Origin: Anaeropeptidivorans aminofermentans
Lineage (GTDB): Bacteria > Bacillota > Clostridia > Lachnospirales > UBA5962
Reading direction: 5' to 3'
DNA length: 64,000 nt
Assembly (NCBI RefSeq): GCF_940670685.1
Contig: NZ_OW711693.1
Span: 3,596,001 to 3,660,000 of the forward strand
Under the pieces are notes generated by a model that did no database searches, was not told the origin of the DNA, and was given only the letters and a program-made list of their open reading frames with translations. Positions within the stretch are counted from its first letter, which is position 1. Each line of letters begins with the position of its first letter. This document shows, piece after piece, positions 46,160 to 54,807 of the stretch. The position numbers were made by a program, and so were the translations under genes.

Positions 46160-47323
46160 CTACCCTGCATTTCTTGAGCTTCTTGCTTTTTTCTTAAGTT
46201 CAATAACCACTTTAGGAGTATAGTTCTTCAAAACCTTTGTTCTAAAGTCTGTAACAATCATCATAAAAAGAAGTAAAAAGCCCACATATCCATTAATAAC
46301 GTATATAACGTTAATTAATCTGTCAAAAGGAATCACCAAGCCTACGAAAATACCGATTACGCCCATAACTACTAATAATACACGGTAACGGCTGCTTTTT
46401 TCGTCCGGGGCAAATCTTTGTATCGGCGCCCAAAGGAGCGGAGCGGCAGTTGTATAAATTTCTGTGAAAACAATGAGTGTGAAGACTACTGCCAATGCAG
46501 GATTAATTTTTTCGGCAAGTATTAATGTAGGTATCTGTGCCCCTGCTACTTCATCTAAATTGGAGGCCAAACCAAACATTAATAATAAAACTGCCAAAGA
46601 GAATAAGAACGCACCAAAAATTGCGCCGGAATAAGCTTCTTTTTTGCTGTTTGCTGTTTTTCCGAGATTTGTCATAAATACTGCGAGCCACATCATACAG
46701 AAGCCTACATAAGAAGCACATGCCATAAACCAATTGCTTCCGGCCTGCATAACAGTGCCGCTTTCAACTAATGGCGCAACCTTATCAGGAAATGCGGAGA
46801 AACCGCCGGGGTTCATCATAATTCCGGCAATACCGAGAAGAATTGCTAAAATAGAAACCACAGGCCCAATGGAACCCATAATATCAACAAGACGGTTAAA
46901 TCCAAAATAAAGCGTAATCAAAGTAGCACCGCCCAGAATAACGCCGCCCATCCAATTAGGAAGTCCGAACTGCTGGTTTAAAGCTGCTCCTGCCCCTGCC
47001 GTCATAACCCAGAAGGACATATAAAGGAAAATAACGGAAAAATAATCGAAAAACGTACCTACTACCTTTCCGCAGTAATATCGATATATATTTTTAGGCT
47101 CTTCAAATTGCTGCTCATATCCCACTGCACTAAAGCTGATGCCGACATAAACAAATAAGCAAAACATTACAATAATACTTGTAATGCCCGCAAATTTATA
47201 CGAAACAAAGTACTGCATGATCTCCTGCCCTGTAGTAAAGCCGGAACCAATCAGCAAGCCTATAAAGGCGCCGCCCATGATAATAACTCTTAAAATATTA
47301 ACCTTATCTTTATTCCCACTCAT
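46160..47323 (-). CDS. YkvI-like membrane transporter (LeuT/APC-type fold)
   Basis: This 387-residue protein has about ten hydrophobic segments. GGAFIGLLIGSGFTTGQEIM near the N-terminus is the broken-helix glycine-rich substrate motif of the YkvI family in the amino acid/Na+ symporter superfamily. The C-terminus is basic. The ATG at 47323 follows AAAGGATGGG. It lies downstream of grdB on the same strand. YkvI-like genes occur near Grd operons, so a likely role is uptake of the Grd substrate. That link is an inference from position. Confidence 0.75.
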   Translation of the reverse strand: MSGNKDKVNILRVIIMGGAFIGLLIGSGFTTGQEIMQYFVSYKFAGITSIIVMFCLFVYVGISFSAVGYEQQFEEPKNIYRYYCGKVVGTFFDYFSVIFLYMSFWVMTAGAGAALNQQFGLPNWMGGVILGGATLITLYFGFNRLVDIMGSIGPVVSILAILLGIAGIMMNPGGFSAFPDKVAPLVESGTVMQAGSNWFMACASYVGFCMMWLAVFMTNLGKTANSKKEAYSGAIFGAFLFSLAVLLLMFGLASNLDEVAGAQIPTLILAEKINPALAVVFTLIVFTEIYTTAAPLLWAPIQRFAPDEKSSRYRVLLVVMGVIGIFVGLVIPFDRLINVIYVINGYVGFLLLFMMIVTDFRTKVLKNYTPKVVIELKKKARSSRNAG

Positions 47324-47491
47324 GATAAACCCATCCTTTCTGATTATATAGTGACAAAAAATTAGTTCCCTTACGCTGATATGCCTTATAATGAAGCCTA
47401 TATCCAACAACCTGTTTTCATTATTTATAGCATAATAAACTTGCAGAAATTTGCGAAAAATTAAATGAATCCTGTGTTATTAAGTTAATGT

Positions 47492-47523
47492 AAGTTCAAC
47501 GGAATTTTAATTCCGTTGAACTT
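47492..47523. repeat. Perfect palindrome with 15-bp arms
   Basis: AAGTTCAACGGAATT and its complement flank TT, 168 nt upstream of the transporter ATG. It could be an operator or a hairpin at the head of the transporter mRNA. Confidence 0.6.
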
Positions 47524-47636
47524 TTAACAATAAATGTAGAAAATCCTTCGGCTTTTCCCTTGCCGGGCAAGGGGGTCGGCTCCGCCGACCTCACGTTAAG
47601 TTAACTATTTTGATATAATCAAGCTGATGTTTAAAG

Positions 47637-47692
47637 ATATTAAGCAGCTGAACTTCGTGTACGAGGCGAAGTAGCTGCCTAATATTTTTTTA
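47637..47692 (+). terminator. Plus-strand terminator-like hairpin without a gene
   Basis: ATATTA-GCAGCT-ACTTCG pairs with CGAAGT-AGCTGC-TAATAT, interrupted by small bulges, and TTTTTTT follows on the plus strand. No plus-strand gene precedes it; a small RNA or an antisense end is possible. Confidence 0.45.
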
Positions 47693-48043
47693 TTATATAA
47701 GAGATGTATTTATACAAGGTGAACTTAAAAAATGATATAAGCCCATGCTTGCAAATAGTTTTTTAAGTGAGCATCTCCTTATAGTGAGTAAACTGAAAGC
47801 TTGTTTGTTCACTATACAATATGCTTTGAAGCCTATGGGTTAGAACCGCTTTAGAAGGTTTAAAGCATATTTCAGGGAGTTTAGCAACTATTTAATATCT
47901 ATACCTACATGGTTCATTTCCTTTATACTCTTGTATCAGTGCATTTGGGTTCAGATACAGGTTTTACGGAAAGCATGCTACCTTTTAAGAAAGATTAAAT
48001 CTGCCGGTTAAACAGCCTGTAGGTATAAATAAATTCTAAGGTT

Positions 48044-49351
48044 TTATGATGCAAAAATAGTCTGCTCGGTAATAGGCGTCTGTAAAGCTTCAAGGGCCTT
48101 GAGAACCAAGTTTTTACGAAGCTTATACTGATTTTCGTCAGATAATTTTGGGTCGCCTAAGGGATGGGGTATACCGATACCGGGAATAATTCTGTTTGCG
48201 CCGATGGTTTTTGATATAGGCGTAACTGTGGCAATGTGTACAACAGGGATTCCTGCTCTTTCAATTTCTTTAACAATCGTTGCGCCGCAACGAGTACAGG
48301 TGCCTCAGGTGGAGGTGAGAATAACTGCGCCAACTTTATCTTCCAAAAGCTTTTTCGCAATATCTTCTCCGAATCTTTTGGCATTGCCTGTTGATGTTCC
48401 GGTTCCTGTTGTGGTCATGAAATAGTCGGCTAATTCACCAATTACATTTTCTTTTTCAAGCTCTCTTAAAGCATCAAGAGGCACTACAAGATTCGGGTCT
48501 TCAAGAACGAATTGCCTGTCATAACCGCCGTGAACGCTTGTAAAATCGTCTTTACTCATGCGCTCCATGCCGGCTATGCTGTATATGCCGTATTTGCTTG
48601 CAGAGGAAGACTCAATATGGTCGGGATTACCCACAGGAACAATACCCCCTGAGGTAACAATGGCAATTTTTGTATGGGCCATATCCGTTACCGGAGAAAC
48701 AGGCTCTACTCTATCTATTTTAGGAAGCGGATATTCCGTCACAGGGTTATTTCCTGCGACCTTTTGAAGAAGCATTTCCACGGCACGTTCGCTGCCGCGT
48801 TTTTCATGGAAATAATTTACCCTGATGCCTCTTTCAAAATAATCTTCTTCCGAAGGGCCTAAGATTTCCTCATTATTTAAAAGCTTCTTTGCAAATTTTA
48901 TCATAGAAGGAACTGCTTTACGCATACCCGTTGCAGAATTATTTGTTTTAAGGATATACATATCCTTTCTAAAGGCATCCACACCGGGATTTTCTTCATA
49001 CATGGCTGTAAAAGCAGGAATGCCTAAATTATCCTGAACGGCCTTTACAATGCTTCCGCAGGCAAATCCATAGCGTCCTGCGTTAAATGCAGGGCCTGCG
49101 ATAAAAATATCCGCGTTTGCTTCTTTTACCCATGAAAGCAGCTGACCTACAGCCTGCTCTGTATTTTCTCCGAAATAGTTGTCTCCGCAGATAAGTGTTG
49201 CAACGATTTCTACGTCGTCACCGAAGGCCGCCTGTAAAGCCATACCGGGGCCTACAACGCCTTCTCTTTTTTCAGGCGGAATATGCGCCATTTCCTCTCC
49301 GCCGATTCCGGCAAAGAAGTTATTTATATAATGTACTACACGTTTTTTCAT
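48044..49351 (-). CDS. grdB: Selenoprotein B of the glycine/sarcosine/betaine reductase family
   Basis: The full product is 435 residues with selenocysteine at position 349. The frame is open from ATG at 49351 to a UGA at 48305-48307 and continues with the family's conserved end (GTCTRCGATIVKEIERAGIP ... GDPKLSDENQYKLRKNL) to TAA at 48044-48046. Reading UGA as stop would remove the catalytic site TSTUGTCTRC. GrdB binds the amino acid substrate together with GrdE, and the selenol attacks it to give carboxymethyl-selenocysteine on protein A. AGGAAGGGGGAG precedes the ATG; grdE lies 15 nt upstream. Whether the substrate is glycine, sarcosine or betaine (GrdB, GrdF or GrdH) cannot be decided here. 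Confidence 0.93.
48278..48307 (-). promoter_or_regulatory. UGA selenocysteine codon and candidate SECIS hairpin
   Basis: The UGA occupies 48305-48307 (minus strand). Twelve nt after it begins a perfect 6-bp stem, CGTTGC-GGC-GCAACG (48278-48292), in the place where bacterial SECIS elements recruit SelB. Confidence 0.7.
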
Positions 49352-49366
49352 AATGACTCCCCCTTC

Positions 49367-50650
49367 CTAATAACCCCGCGCTGCAAGATGATTGAATCCG
49401 TTGGCAATGGTCGATGCAATAATAATCTGAAGTTCTGCGTCTATGCTGCCGTCTTCTTTAAGGCTTCCTGAAAAGCCGCCGATCTGCATTTCTACATAAT
49501 CAAGCATTCCTATTATACGGTCCATAGGCGGAAAATGAACAACAACGTTTCCGTTTCCGCAGGATACGATATGCTCGGCTTCTGGAACGCCGTCGGCAAG
49601 AGAATAGGACTTTCCGTCTCCGCCTGGGAATTCATCGGTTATAAGTACAACTTTTGTTCCTGCCTGAGTCACCTTCTGGCAGTTCATCATCAAGTCGGTA
49701 TCGGGATTTCCGTAGCCTTCCTCACTGATTAAAACGCCGTCAAGACCTAAAAATTCTGTAAGCTTGGCGACCATATCGGAAGAACGAATCTTATCTGCCA
49801 AATAAACATTTTCGTTCGTTAAGATAACGCCGATAAAGTTTAAATCCTTGCCATGCCTTTTATATAAGTCTTCAATAACCGGATTATAAAGATGGTGGTA
49901 AGTTGTAACCTTGTCACAGGGGGCAACACAGTTACCGCTGATGATTGCACCGTCCATGATTTCAGTGGGGTACATAAAGGTAGGCAGGAGCTGCTTTGCA
50001 TCTGTTCCGTAATAATATGTATCATGTAAAAGGCCTTGGCTTTGAAGCATATGGATATATCCAATCTTCGGAAGGTCCGGATACTGCTCTATTTGCTTTA
50101 ATAAAGGCAATGTCTCATATACGATAATTTCGTCCGGCGTAAGGGCACGGGCACATTCGCCTATTTTGGCGGCTACTTTTAATCCTGCAAGTCGGCATGC
50201 TTCTTCATAAGCATGCGTTTCTAAACCTTCCGCAGGCTCCAAAACAACACAGATATTCTGTGTCTTTGAAAAAGGCGTATAGCAGGCTGTAGGGCCGCTC
50301 ATATCAATGATTCCTTCTTGGAATCCTACAATTTTACCAACAGTAACAACGCAGGCGCCTTCAAGGGCGTAAGTACGTCCGCTTCCTACTTTATTGACCT
50401 TTCCGATAACCCCCGGAAACATTTCGCCGCCTTCCACTTTCACTCTCGGCTCAATACAGTCCTTTACGGGTGTTATCCTTATGCTTTCGCCGGGACGAGC
50501 CAATTCTACCTTTACGTCAATAATCCGCTCATCTTCCAACACTGTTTTTCTGATTTCTTCGCTGTCTACATATAGAATTCCATTTTCAACATGTGTTTTT
50601 TCTCCGAATTGCACATCACTTATAAATATTTTCCCTAATTCTAAGCGCAT
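49367..50650 (-). CDS. grdE: Glycine reductase-type component B, precursor of alpha/beta subunits
   Basis: This 427-residue proprotein has the GrdE/GrdG/GrdI layout. IISGNCVAPCDKVTTYHH contains Cys241 (counting from the ATG at 50650), at the place where GrdE is self-cleaved to two chains with a pyruvoyl group. YKRHGKDLNFIGVILTNENV and EEGYGNPDTDLMMNCQKVT are also conserved. It forms the substrate-binding component with GrdB. The ATG at 50650 has AGGAGG 8 nt upstream; the GTG at 50659 overlaps that site. Confidence 0.92.
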   Translation of the reverse strand: MRLELGKIFISDVQFGEKTHVENGILYVDSEEIRKTVLEDERIIDVKVELARPGESIRITPVKDCIEPRVKVEGGEMFPGVIGKVNKVGSGRTYALEGACVVTVGKIVGFQEGIIDMSGPTACYTPFSKTQNICVVLEPAEGLETHAYEEACRLAGLKVAAKIGECARALTPDEIIVYETLPLLKQIEQYPDLPKIGYIHMLQSQGLLHDTYYYGTDAKQLLPTFMYPTEIMDGAIISGNCVAPCDKVTTYHHLYNPVIEDLYKRHGKDLNFIGVILTNENVYLADKIRSSDMVAKLTEFLGLDGVLISEEGYGNPDTDLMMNCQKVTQAGTKVVLITDEFPGGDGKSYSLADGVPEAEHIVSCGNGNVVVHFPPMDRIIGMLDYVEMQIGGFSGSLKEDGSIDAELQIIIASTIANGFNHLAARGY

Positions 50651-50866
50651 AACAGACACCTCCTATTTGTTATTATAATATTTAACGTGAATTCGACTTT
50701 GTTGAACCCCTTTGTTTATCGAGGGAAAGCCCAGAGGACTTTTCACGTTATGAGTAGAGAACTTTAAGTACATCTTTAGATGTACGCATTGCAGTATTTT
50801 TCTGCAAATTTGTACGAATAGTTTCATAAGATTGATGGGATTTTAATTTCATCAATCTTACATTAT

Positions 50867-51283
50867 TTAGAGAATTCTAAACCCTGTTCTTTCAAAAGCG
50901 CCCTGGATCAGTGATACATCAATGGCGCCGAAATCCTTTTTAATTTTTTCCGACCAGTTTGGGGTGGGCCGCTGCTTTTGAAATTTATTATAAGCATCAA
51001 TAGCCCGCTCTATCACCTCCAAGCTGTTAAAATCGCCTTCAAAAGAAGAATGCTCCGCTAAAAGCACTGATTTATACGGCGTTTGATTTGGCTTCATGCT
51101 CCCAGCCATAGGGTGGGTCAAAAGGCAATAGCCCTTATAAATCTTTTCCCGCACCTTCTCCAAAACCTCACCATAGCTCCATTGATTATCAAAAACACCG
51201 ATGCATTTTTTGTCAAAATGCTCTGCACAGGACGGATTATTGGTAATTAACATTGGTTTATATTGATTATTTGGGCTTATCAA
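50867..51283 (-). CDS. grdX: GrdX family protein
   Basis: This 138-residue protein has MLITNNPSCAE near the start and YKGYCLLTHPMAGSMKPNQT, followed by PYKSVLL, the signature of GrdX proteins that head many Grd operons. The biochemical function is unknown. It lies upstream of grdE on the same strand, with a 216-nt gap that contains an AACGTGAATTCGAC segment and short hairpins. Its presence supports the Grd assignment of the next two genes. Confidence 0.85.
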   Translation of the reverse strand: MISPNNQYKPMLITNNPSCAEHFDKKCIGVFDNQWSYGEVLEKVREKIYKGYCLLTHPMAGSMKPNQTPYKSVLLAEHSSFEGDFNSLEVIERAIDAYNKFQKQRPTPNWSEKIKKDFGAIDVSLIQGAFERTGFRIL

Positions 51284-51966
51284 TAACTTATCCCCATTTC
51301 AAATTGTATTTATAAACATTTTCATAAAATTCTTTCTTATTATAAACTTATTTTATATATTTCATATTTAGAAATAAATATTTACAATAATCAACTATAA
51401 ATCAGTATATCACACAATGGTAAAAATACAATCTGTATTGATAAAACACTTCAAAAACGTAAAATTATATATATTATTCTAAAATCCAAACTTACGATAA
51501 AGGTAATACTTATAACAAACCACCTGAATTTATTTAAATTAATGTGGCATTTTACTATAAATTGTTCATTCTTCTATTCAATTTAACAAAAGCAATAAAT
51601 TTTATAAATATGTATTTAAATTCTATTTATTTATGATATACTCATTTTAATTTATATACATTAAATTATTTATATGCATAAAAAATTAATACACAGATAA
51701 AAACTATGTATTAATTGAAAGCTCTCTGTAATTGCATGTATGTGTAAGGCATGTCCTTATTGGGTTATATATCCCTATGCTTAAGAAGAAATAAGCGGCA
51801 TTGAAGTAGAAATAACAGGTTTTTAATAAGTTATTGCTTTTTTTCTTACTCTCCCCTATAGCTTATACCAGTAGCCAATTCCTTAATTTATATGGAAAGT
51901 TTGTTTTAATTTTGATATACTTAAATTACAAAATTTATTAATATCAAATTATAAGGGAATGGCAAA
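51284..51966. other. Very AT-rich divergent promoter region
   Basis: This 683-bp gap separates grdX (minus) and the XRE-cupin regulator (plus). It is extremely AT-rich with no ORF. It should hold promoters for both directions. TTGATATACTTAAATTAC at about 51917 could be a -10-like element for the regulator. I see no riboswitch motif that I can name. Confidence 0.4.
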
Positions 51967-52509
51967 ATGATTTATATTGGAGATTCTTTAAAAGAAATCA
52001 GAAAGAAAAAGCAAATGACTTTAAAGCAATTGGCTGACAGCACGGATTTATCTGCGGCGTACCTGAGTAAGCTTGAAAATAATCTTACGAGCCCTACGCT
52101 TGCCAATTTACAGAAAATATGTGAGGCTCTTCAAATAACAATGGCTGCCTTTTTGCTTGATAAGCAGGAAGAGCTTCCTGTGGTTTTGAAGAAAAAAGAA
52201 CGCCCGGAACTATTTACTACCGGCTCAGGCATTGTATATAACCTAATATTCGACCGTTCCTCTATAGTAAAAATTATTAGTATGACAATTCAGGCAGATA
52301 ATTATAAAGAGGAAATGTCATGGGGCCATCATGATGATGAGCTGGGCATTGTGGCTGAAGGTTCCTTGGTAGTCACAATTGACGAAGAGAATTACGTATT
52401 GCTTCCCGGGGATTTTATATATATCAAGGCTCATTCCGTCCACAAATATAAAAAGGTCGGCGAAGGCGTCTGTACTGTATATTGGATTTATGTACCGGAA
52501 GCAGATTAG
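51967..52509 (+). CDS. XRE-type regulator with cupin domain
   Basis: This 180-residue protein has an N-terminal helix-turn-helix (residues 5-60: LKEIRKKKQMTLKQLADSTD, LSAAYLSKLENN) and a C-terminal cupin (about 105-175: WGHHDDELGIVAEGSLVVTI, PGDFIYIKAHSVHKYKKVG). Such regulators sense a small molecule, often an amino acid or polyamine, via the cupin. It is divergent from grdX and likely controls the Grd operon. That role is an inference. A YbaK gene follows 20 nt after its stop. Confidence 0.9.
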   Translation: MIYIGDSLKEIRKKKQMTLKQLADSTDLSAAYLSKLENNLTSPTLANLQKICEALQITMAAFLLDKQEELPVVLKKKERPELFTTGSGIVYNLIFDRSSIVKIISMTIQADNYKEEMSWGHHDDELGIVAEGSLVVTIDEENYVLLPGDFIYIKAHSVHKYKKVGEGVCTVYWIYVPEAD

Positions 52510-52529
52510 CAAAAGGAGATTTAATTTTT

Positions 52530-53021
52530 GTGGAACAAAAGCAATTGGTATATGATAAGCTCTCAGAAATGAAAGTACCCTATAACGCTATAGAGCATGA
52601 GGCTGTTTTCACAATAGAGGAAATGAAAAAGCTTGATTTTCCTGAAGGCTGCACCGTGGCAAAAAATTTATTCCTCCGGGACGCAAAGGGAAAGCGCCAT
52701 TTTCTATTAGCTACGCACCACGATCGGTCTATTGATTTAAAATCCTTAGGAGAAAAATTCGGAAGCACTAAGCTTTCCTTTGCCTCCGATGAGCGTTTAT
52801 CAAAGTATTTAGGTGTTACAAAGGGTGCTGTAAGCCCTCTTGGATTATTAAACGATTCAGAAAGTGCCGTGGAATTTTATATAGACGAAGCGCTTCGTTC
52901 CTGCAATATGTTAGGCGTACACCCAAATGACAATACAGCAACCGTCTTTATAGATTGCAGCGACTTAATTAAATTAATCCAAAGCACCAACCATAAGGTA
53001 AACTTCTTAAAGCTTTCATAA
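52530..53021 (+). CDS. YbaK/ProX-family aminoacyl-tRNA deacylase
   Basis: This 163-residue protein has the YbaK domain: YNAIEHEAVFTIEEM, GCTVAKNLFLRDAKGKRHF and LGVTKGAVSPLGLLND. It is of the prolyl-tRNA editing (ProX/PrdX) group, which removes alanine from misacylated tRNA-Pro. I take the GTG at 52530, with AAAGGAG about 11 nt upstream; the ATG at 52482 would overlap the regulator and has no ribosome site. It is co-transcribed with the XRE-cupin gene. Its placement beside amino acid fermentation genes recalls PrdX in proline reductase clusters. Confidence 0.88.
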   Translation: MEQKQLVYDKLSEMKVPYNAIEHEAVFTIEEMKKLDFPEGCTVAKNLFLRDAKGKRHFLLATHHDRSIDLKSLGEKFGSTKLSFASDERLSKYLGVTKGAVSPLGLLNDSESAVEFYIDEALRSCNMLGVHPNDNTATVFIDCSDLIKLIQSTNHKVNFLKLS

Positions 53022-53134
53022 TTTAACAGATAATTTTTTGGAGTATGTTTAAGAGCCTATAAATATAGGTTTTAAAGCATGCTCTTATTTTTTAATATAA
53101 AATCTGAAGTTCTTTTGAAAAACAGCTGCCTTAT

Positions 53135-53245
53135 ATAGTGAATTTGCTTTTATTCCGAAGTGAATATTTAGATTTAAACGGCTTAAAATAAAAGAAAAGT
53201 AAATTCACAATACTATAGTTTCATGTTGATTCGAGTATATGTAAA
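53135..53245. repeat. Family 2 repeat
   Basis: A clear copy: TATATAGTGAATTTGCTTTT, TTAAACGGCTTAAAATAAAA, GAAAAGTAAATTCACAATAC and ending ATTCGAGTATATG. GTGAATTTGCTTTT and AAAAGTAAATTCAC are nearly complementary. Confidence 0.6.
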
Positions 53246-53257
53246 GGAGGATCTATT

Positions 53258-54022
53258 TTGGATAAAACACTTGAAAAAACAATAGAAGATATTATTACAG
53301 AACAGCTTCTTATTTTAAACCGACCTGATTTATACCGCAGTCCTCTTGTTTCTTTTTCTTCTGCTGATGATAAGCGGTATAAAGAATTAAAGAATATCAT
53401 CGGTGAGTGGCATTTAACCCCGAAAGAGCTATTGCCGGAGGCTGAAAGCATAATCAGCTATTTTGTACCTTTTACAAAAGACGCGGCATCAGAACCAAAG
53501 AAAATAAGAGAAGGCTCTCCTTTATGGGGAGAAGCCTACCAGGAAATTAATAAGCATTTTAATATTATTAATGATGCCGTATCAAATTATTTAATCGGCC
53601 TGGGATATCAGGCTAAAGCCATAAGGCCTACCCATACTTATGACCCGAAAGATTTAAAATCCTTATGGTCCCATAGAAGCGCCGCATCCATCGCAGGCTT
53701 AGGTAATTTTGCCGCAAACAGGCTGTTAATAACAGAAAAAGGGTCTGCCGGACGGTTCTGCACCGTAATTACCTCCGCCCCTTTAAAAGCGGACAATAAG
53801 CTCACGGAGAATAAATGCTTATATGTGAAAAATAAATCCTGCGGGCTATGCTTTAAAATATGCCCTGTGAAGGCTCTTGCAGGAGACGGCTCCTTTGACA
53901 AATTCGCCTGTCAAAAGGAATTAAATAAAAACGAAGAGGGCTTAAAGAAATCCGTCCCTTTAAAGAGTGCCGATATTTGCGGTAAATGTATCAGCATCTG
54001 TCCCTTTGCATACATAGCGTAA
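53258..54022 (+). CDS. Double 4Fe-4S protein related to epoxyqueuosine reductase
   Basis: This 254-residue protein has ESIISYFVPFTKDA, HRSAASIAGLGNFAANRLL and two iron-sulfur motifs at the C-terminus: CGLCFKICPVKAL and CGKCISICPFAYIA. The layout matches QueG-like proteins but is shorter than true QueG (normally over 300 residues) and lacks its C-terminal repeats. It is probably an oxidoreductase with unassigned substrate. Start: TTG at 53258, 7 nt after AAAGGAGG. Confidence 0.8.
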   Translation: MDKTLEKTIEDIITEQLLILNRPDLYRSPLVSFSSADDKRYKELKNIIGEWHLTPKELLPEAESIISYFVPFTKDAASEPKKIREGSPLWGEAYQEINKHFNIINDAVSNYLIGLGYQAKAIRPTHTYDPKDLKSLWSHRSAASIAGLGNFAANRLLITEKGSAGRFCTVITSAPLKADNKLTENKCLYVKNKSCGLCFKICPVKALAGDGSFDKFACQKELNKNEEGLKKSVPLKSADICGKCISICPFAYIA

Positions 54023-54026
54023 AATT

Positions 54027-54060
54027 AAAGAGCACCCGAATAATTATTCAGGTGCTCTTT
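54027..54060. terminator. Terminator shared by convergent genes
   Basis: AAAGAGCACCCGAATAA pairs with TTATTCAGGTGCTCTTT, with one mismatch and almost no loop. Confidence 0.75.
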
Positions 54061-54098
54061 ATGCTTAATAAACAAATTATCTTTGTTAACTGCGCCGG

Positions 54099-54698
54099 CT
54101 ACTCTATCCCTATTTTTTCCTTAAAATTCTCATAGCTATTGGCCCAGTTAAAGCAAACCCTATCTTTTGTTGCTTCCGATACAGCCTTAAAATGAAGGGT
54201 TCCGCATTTAATTTTAAGCTTTTCAACATCGGTTAAGTCTTTCCACTCTTTTTCAAATTTAGTTTCTGTTATAAAATAAAGCTTCGTATCTCCTTCCCCT
54301 TCTTTATAGACAATTGCCCAGTCAGGAGAATAGTTTCCATAGGGAGTATCAATGACAAAGCCGCCCTTTTTTATTTTCGTAAAAAGTACTACATTGGGGT
54401 CTTCATCTAAGCTCTTTGCAAAATCATATTCCCCTTCAGAGTCCGCTTTGTAATACTGATAAATGCCGCGGCCTTCGGACTCTTTTGTTTCGTATACCTT
54501 TTTCTCTTTTTTAAGCATTTCCTCGTCAATGGTGTCTGCTTCAAAGATTACCTTATCGTCAAACTCATAGCCTTTTATAATCTCATAGGAATAAATCGCC
54601 TCTGCCTTTGCTTCATTAAGCTTATAATGAATGGTACGAGTGGCGATACAGCACTTTTTCAGAAAACCCAGTAAAATCAATGGTTTACGGGTAGTCAA
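54099..54698 (-). pseudogene. C-terminal fragment of a type III restriction (Res) subunit
   Basis: This 199-residue fragment carries the nuclease end of Res proteins: DTPYGNYSPDWAIVY, then YFITETKFEKEWKDLTDVEK and KIKCGTLHFKAVS. The D-x(n)-E-x-K arrangement (PDWAI ... ETKFE) is the PD-(D/E)XK site. A complete Res is about 900-1000 residues with an N-terminal helicase, and that part is absent. The frame runs out where the GC-rich conjugative element starts, so insertion or an associated deletion probably cut the gene. The first 15-20 residues (MTTRKPLILLGF) are likely not original. Confidence 0.8.
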
Positions 54699-54740
54699 TA
54701 GACAATAATTCCCCCAAATAACCTCTCAAAAGGGAGGGTG

Positions 54741-54773
54741 CGCCGTAGGTTTAGAAAATCTACGGCGTTTTTT
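54741..54773 (+). terminator. Terminator at the ICE left edge
   Basis: CGCCGTAG / CTACGGCG stem with an 11-nt loop and TTTTTT. Confidence 0.8.
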
Positions 54774-54807
54774 ATGCCCTTTTTTAGAGAGAAAGGAGGT
54801 TTACGCT

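Larger units (their letters stand above)
47324..48043. other. Gap between grdB and the transporter, full of hairpins
   Basis: From left to right: a 32-nt perfect palindrome (47492-47523), CCCTTGCC / GGCAAGGG and GGTCGGC / GCCGACC stems (about 47557-47592), a long plus-strand hairpin with a T-run (47637-47692), and an extended family 3 repeat (about 47722-47822). No gene is visible. The stems near 47560 are unusually GC-rich for this region. Confidence 0.5.

Noticed and set aside
49367-50650. Proline reductase (PrdA) instead of GrdE
   Set aside because: The NCVAPCDK segment, GrdB partner and GrdX neighbour fit the glycine reductase family; no PrdB-like gene is present.
51284-51966. Glycine or other riboswitch upstream of the Grd operon
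   Set aside because: No recognisable aptamer core; the region is almost pure AT.
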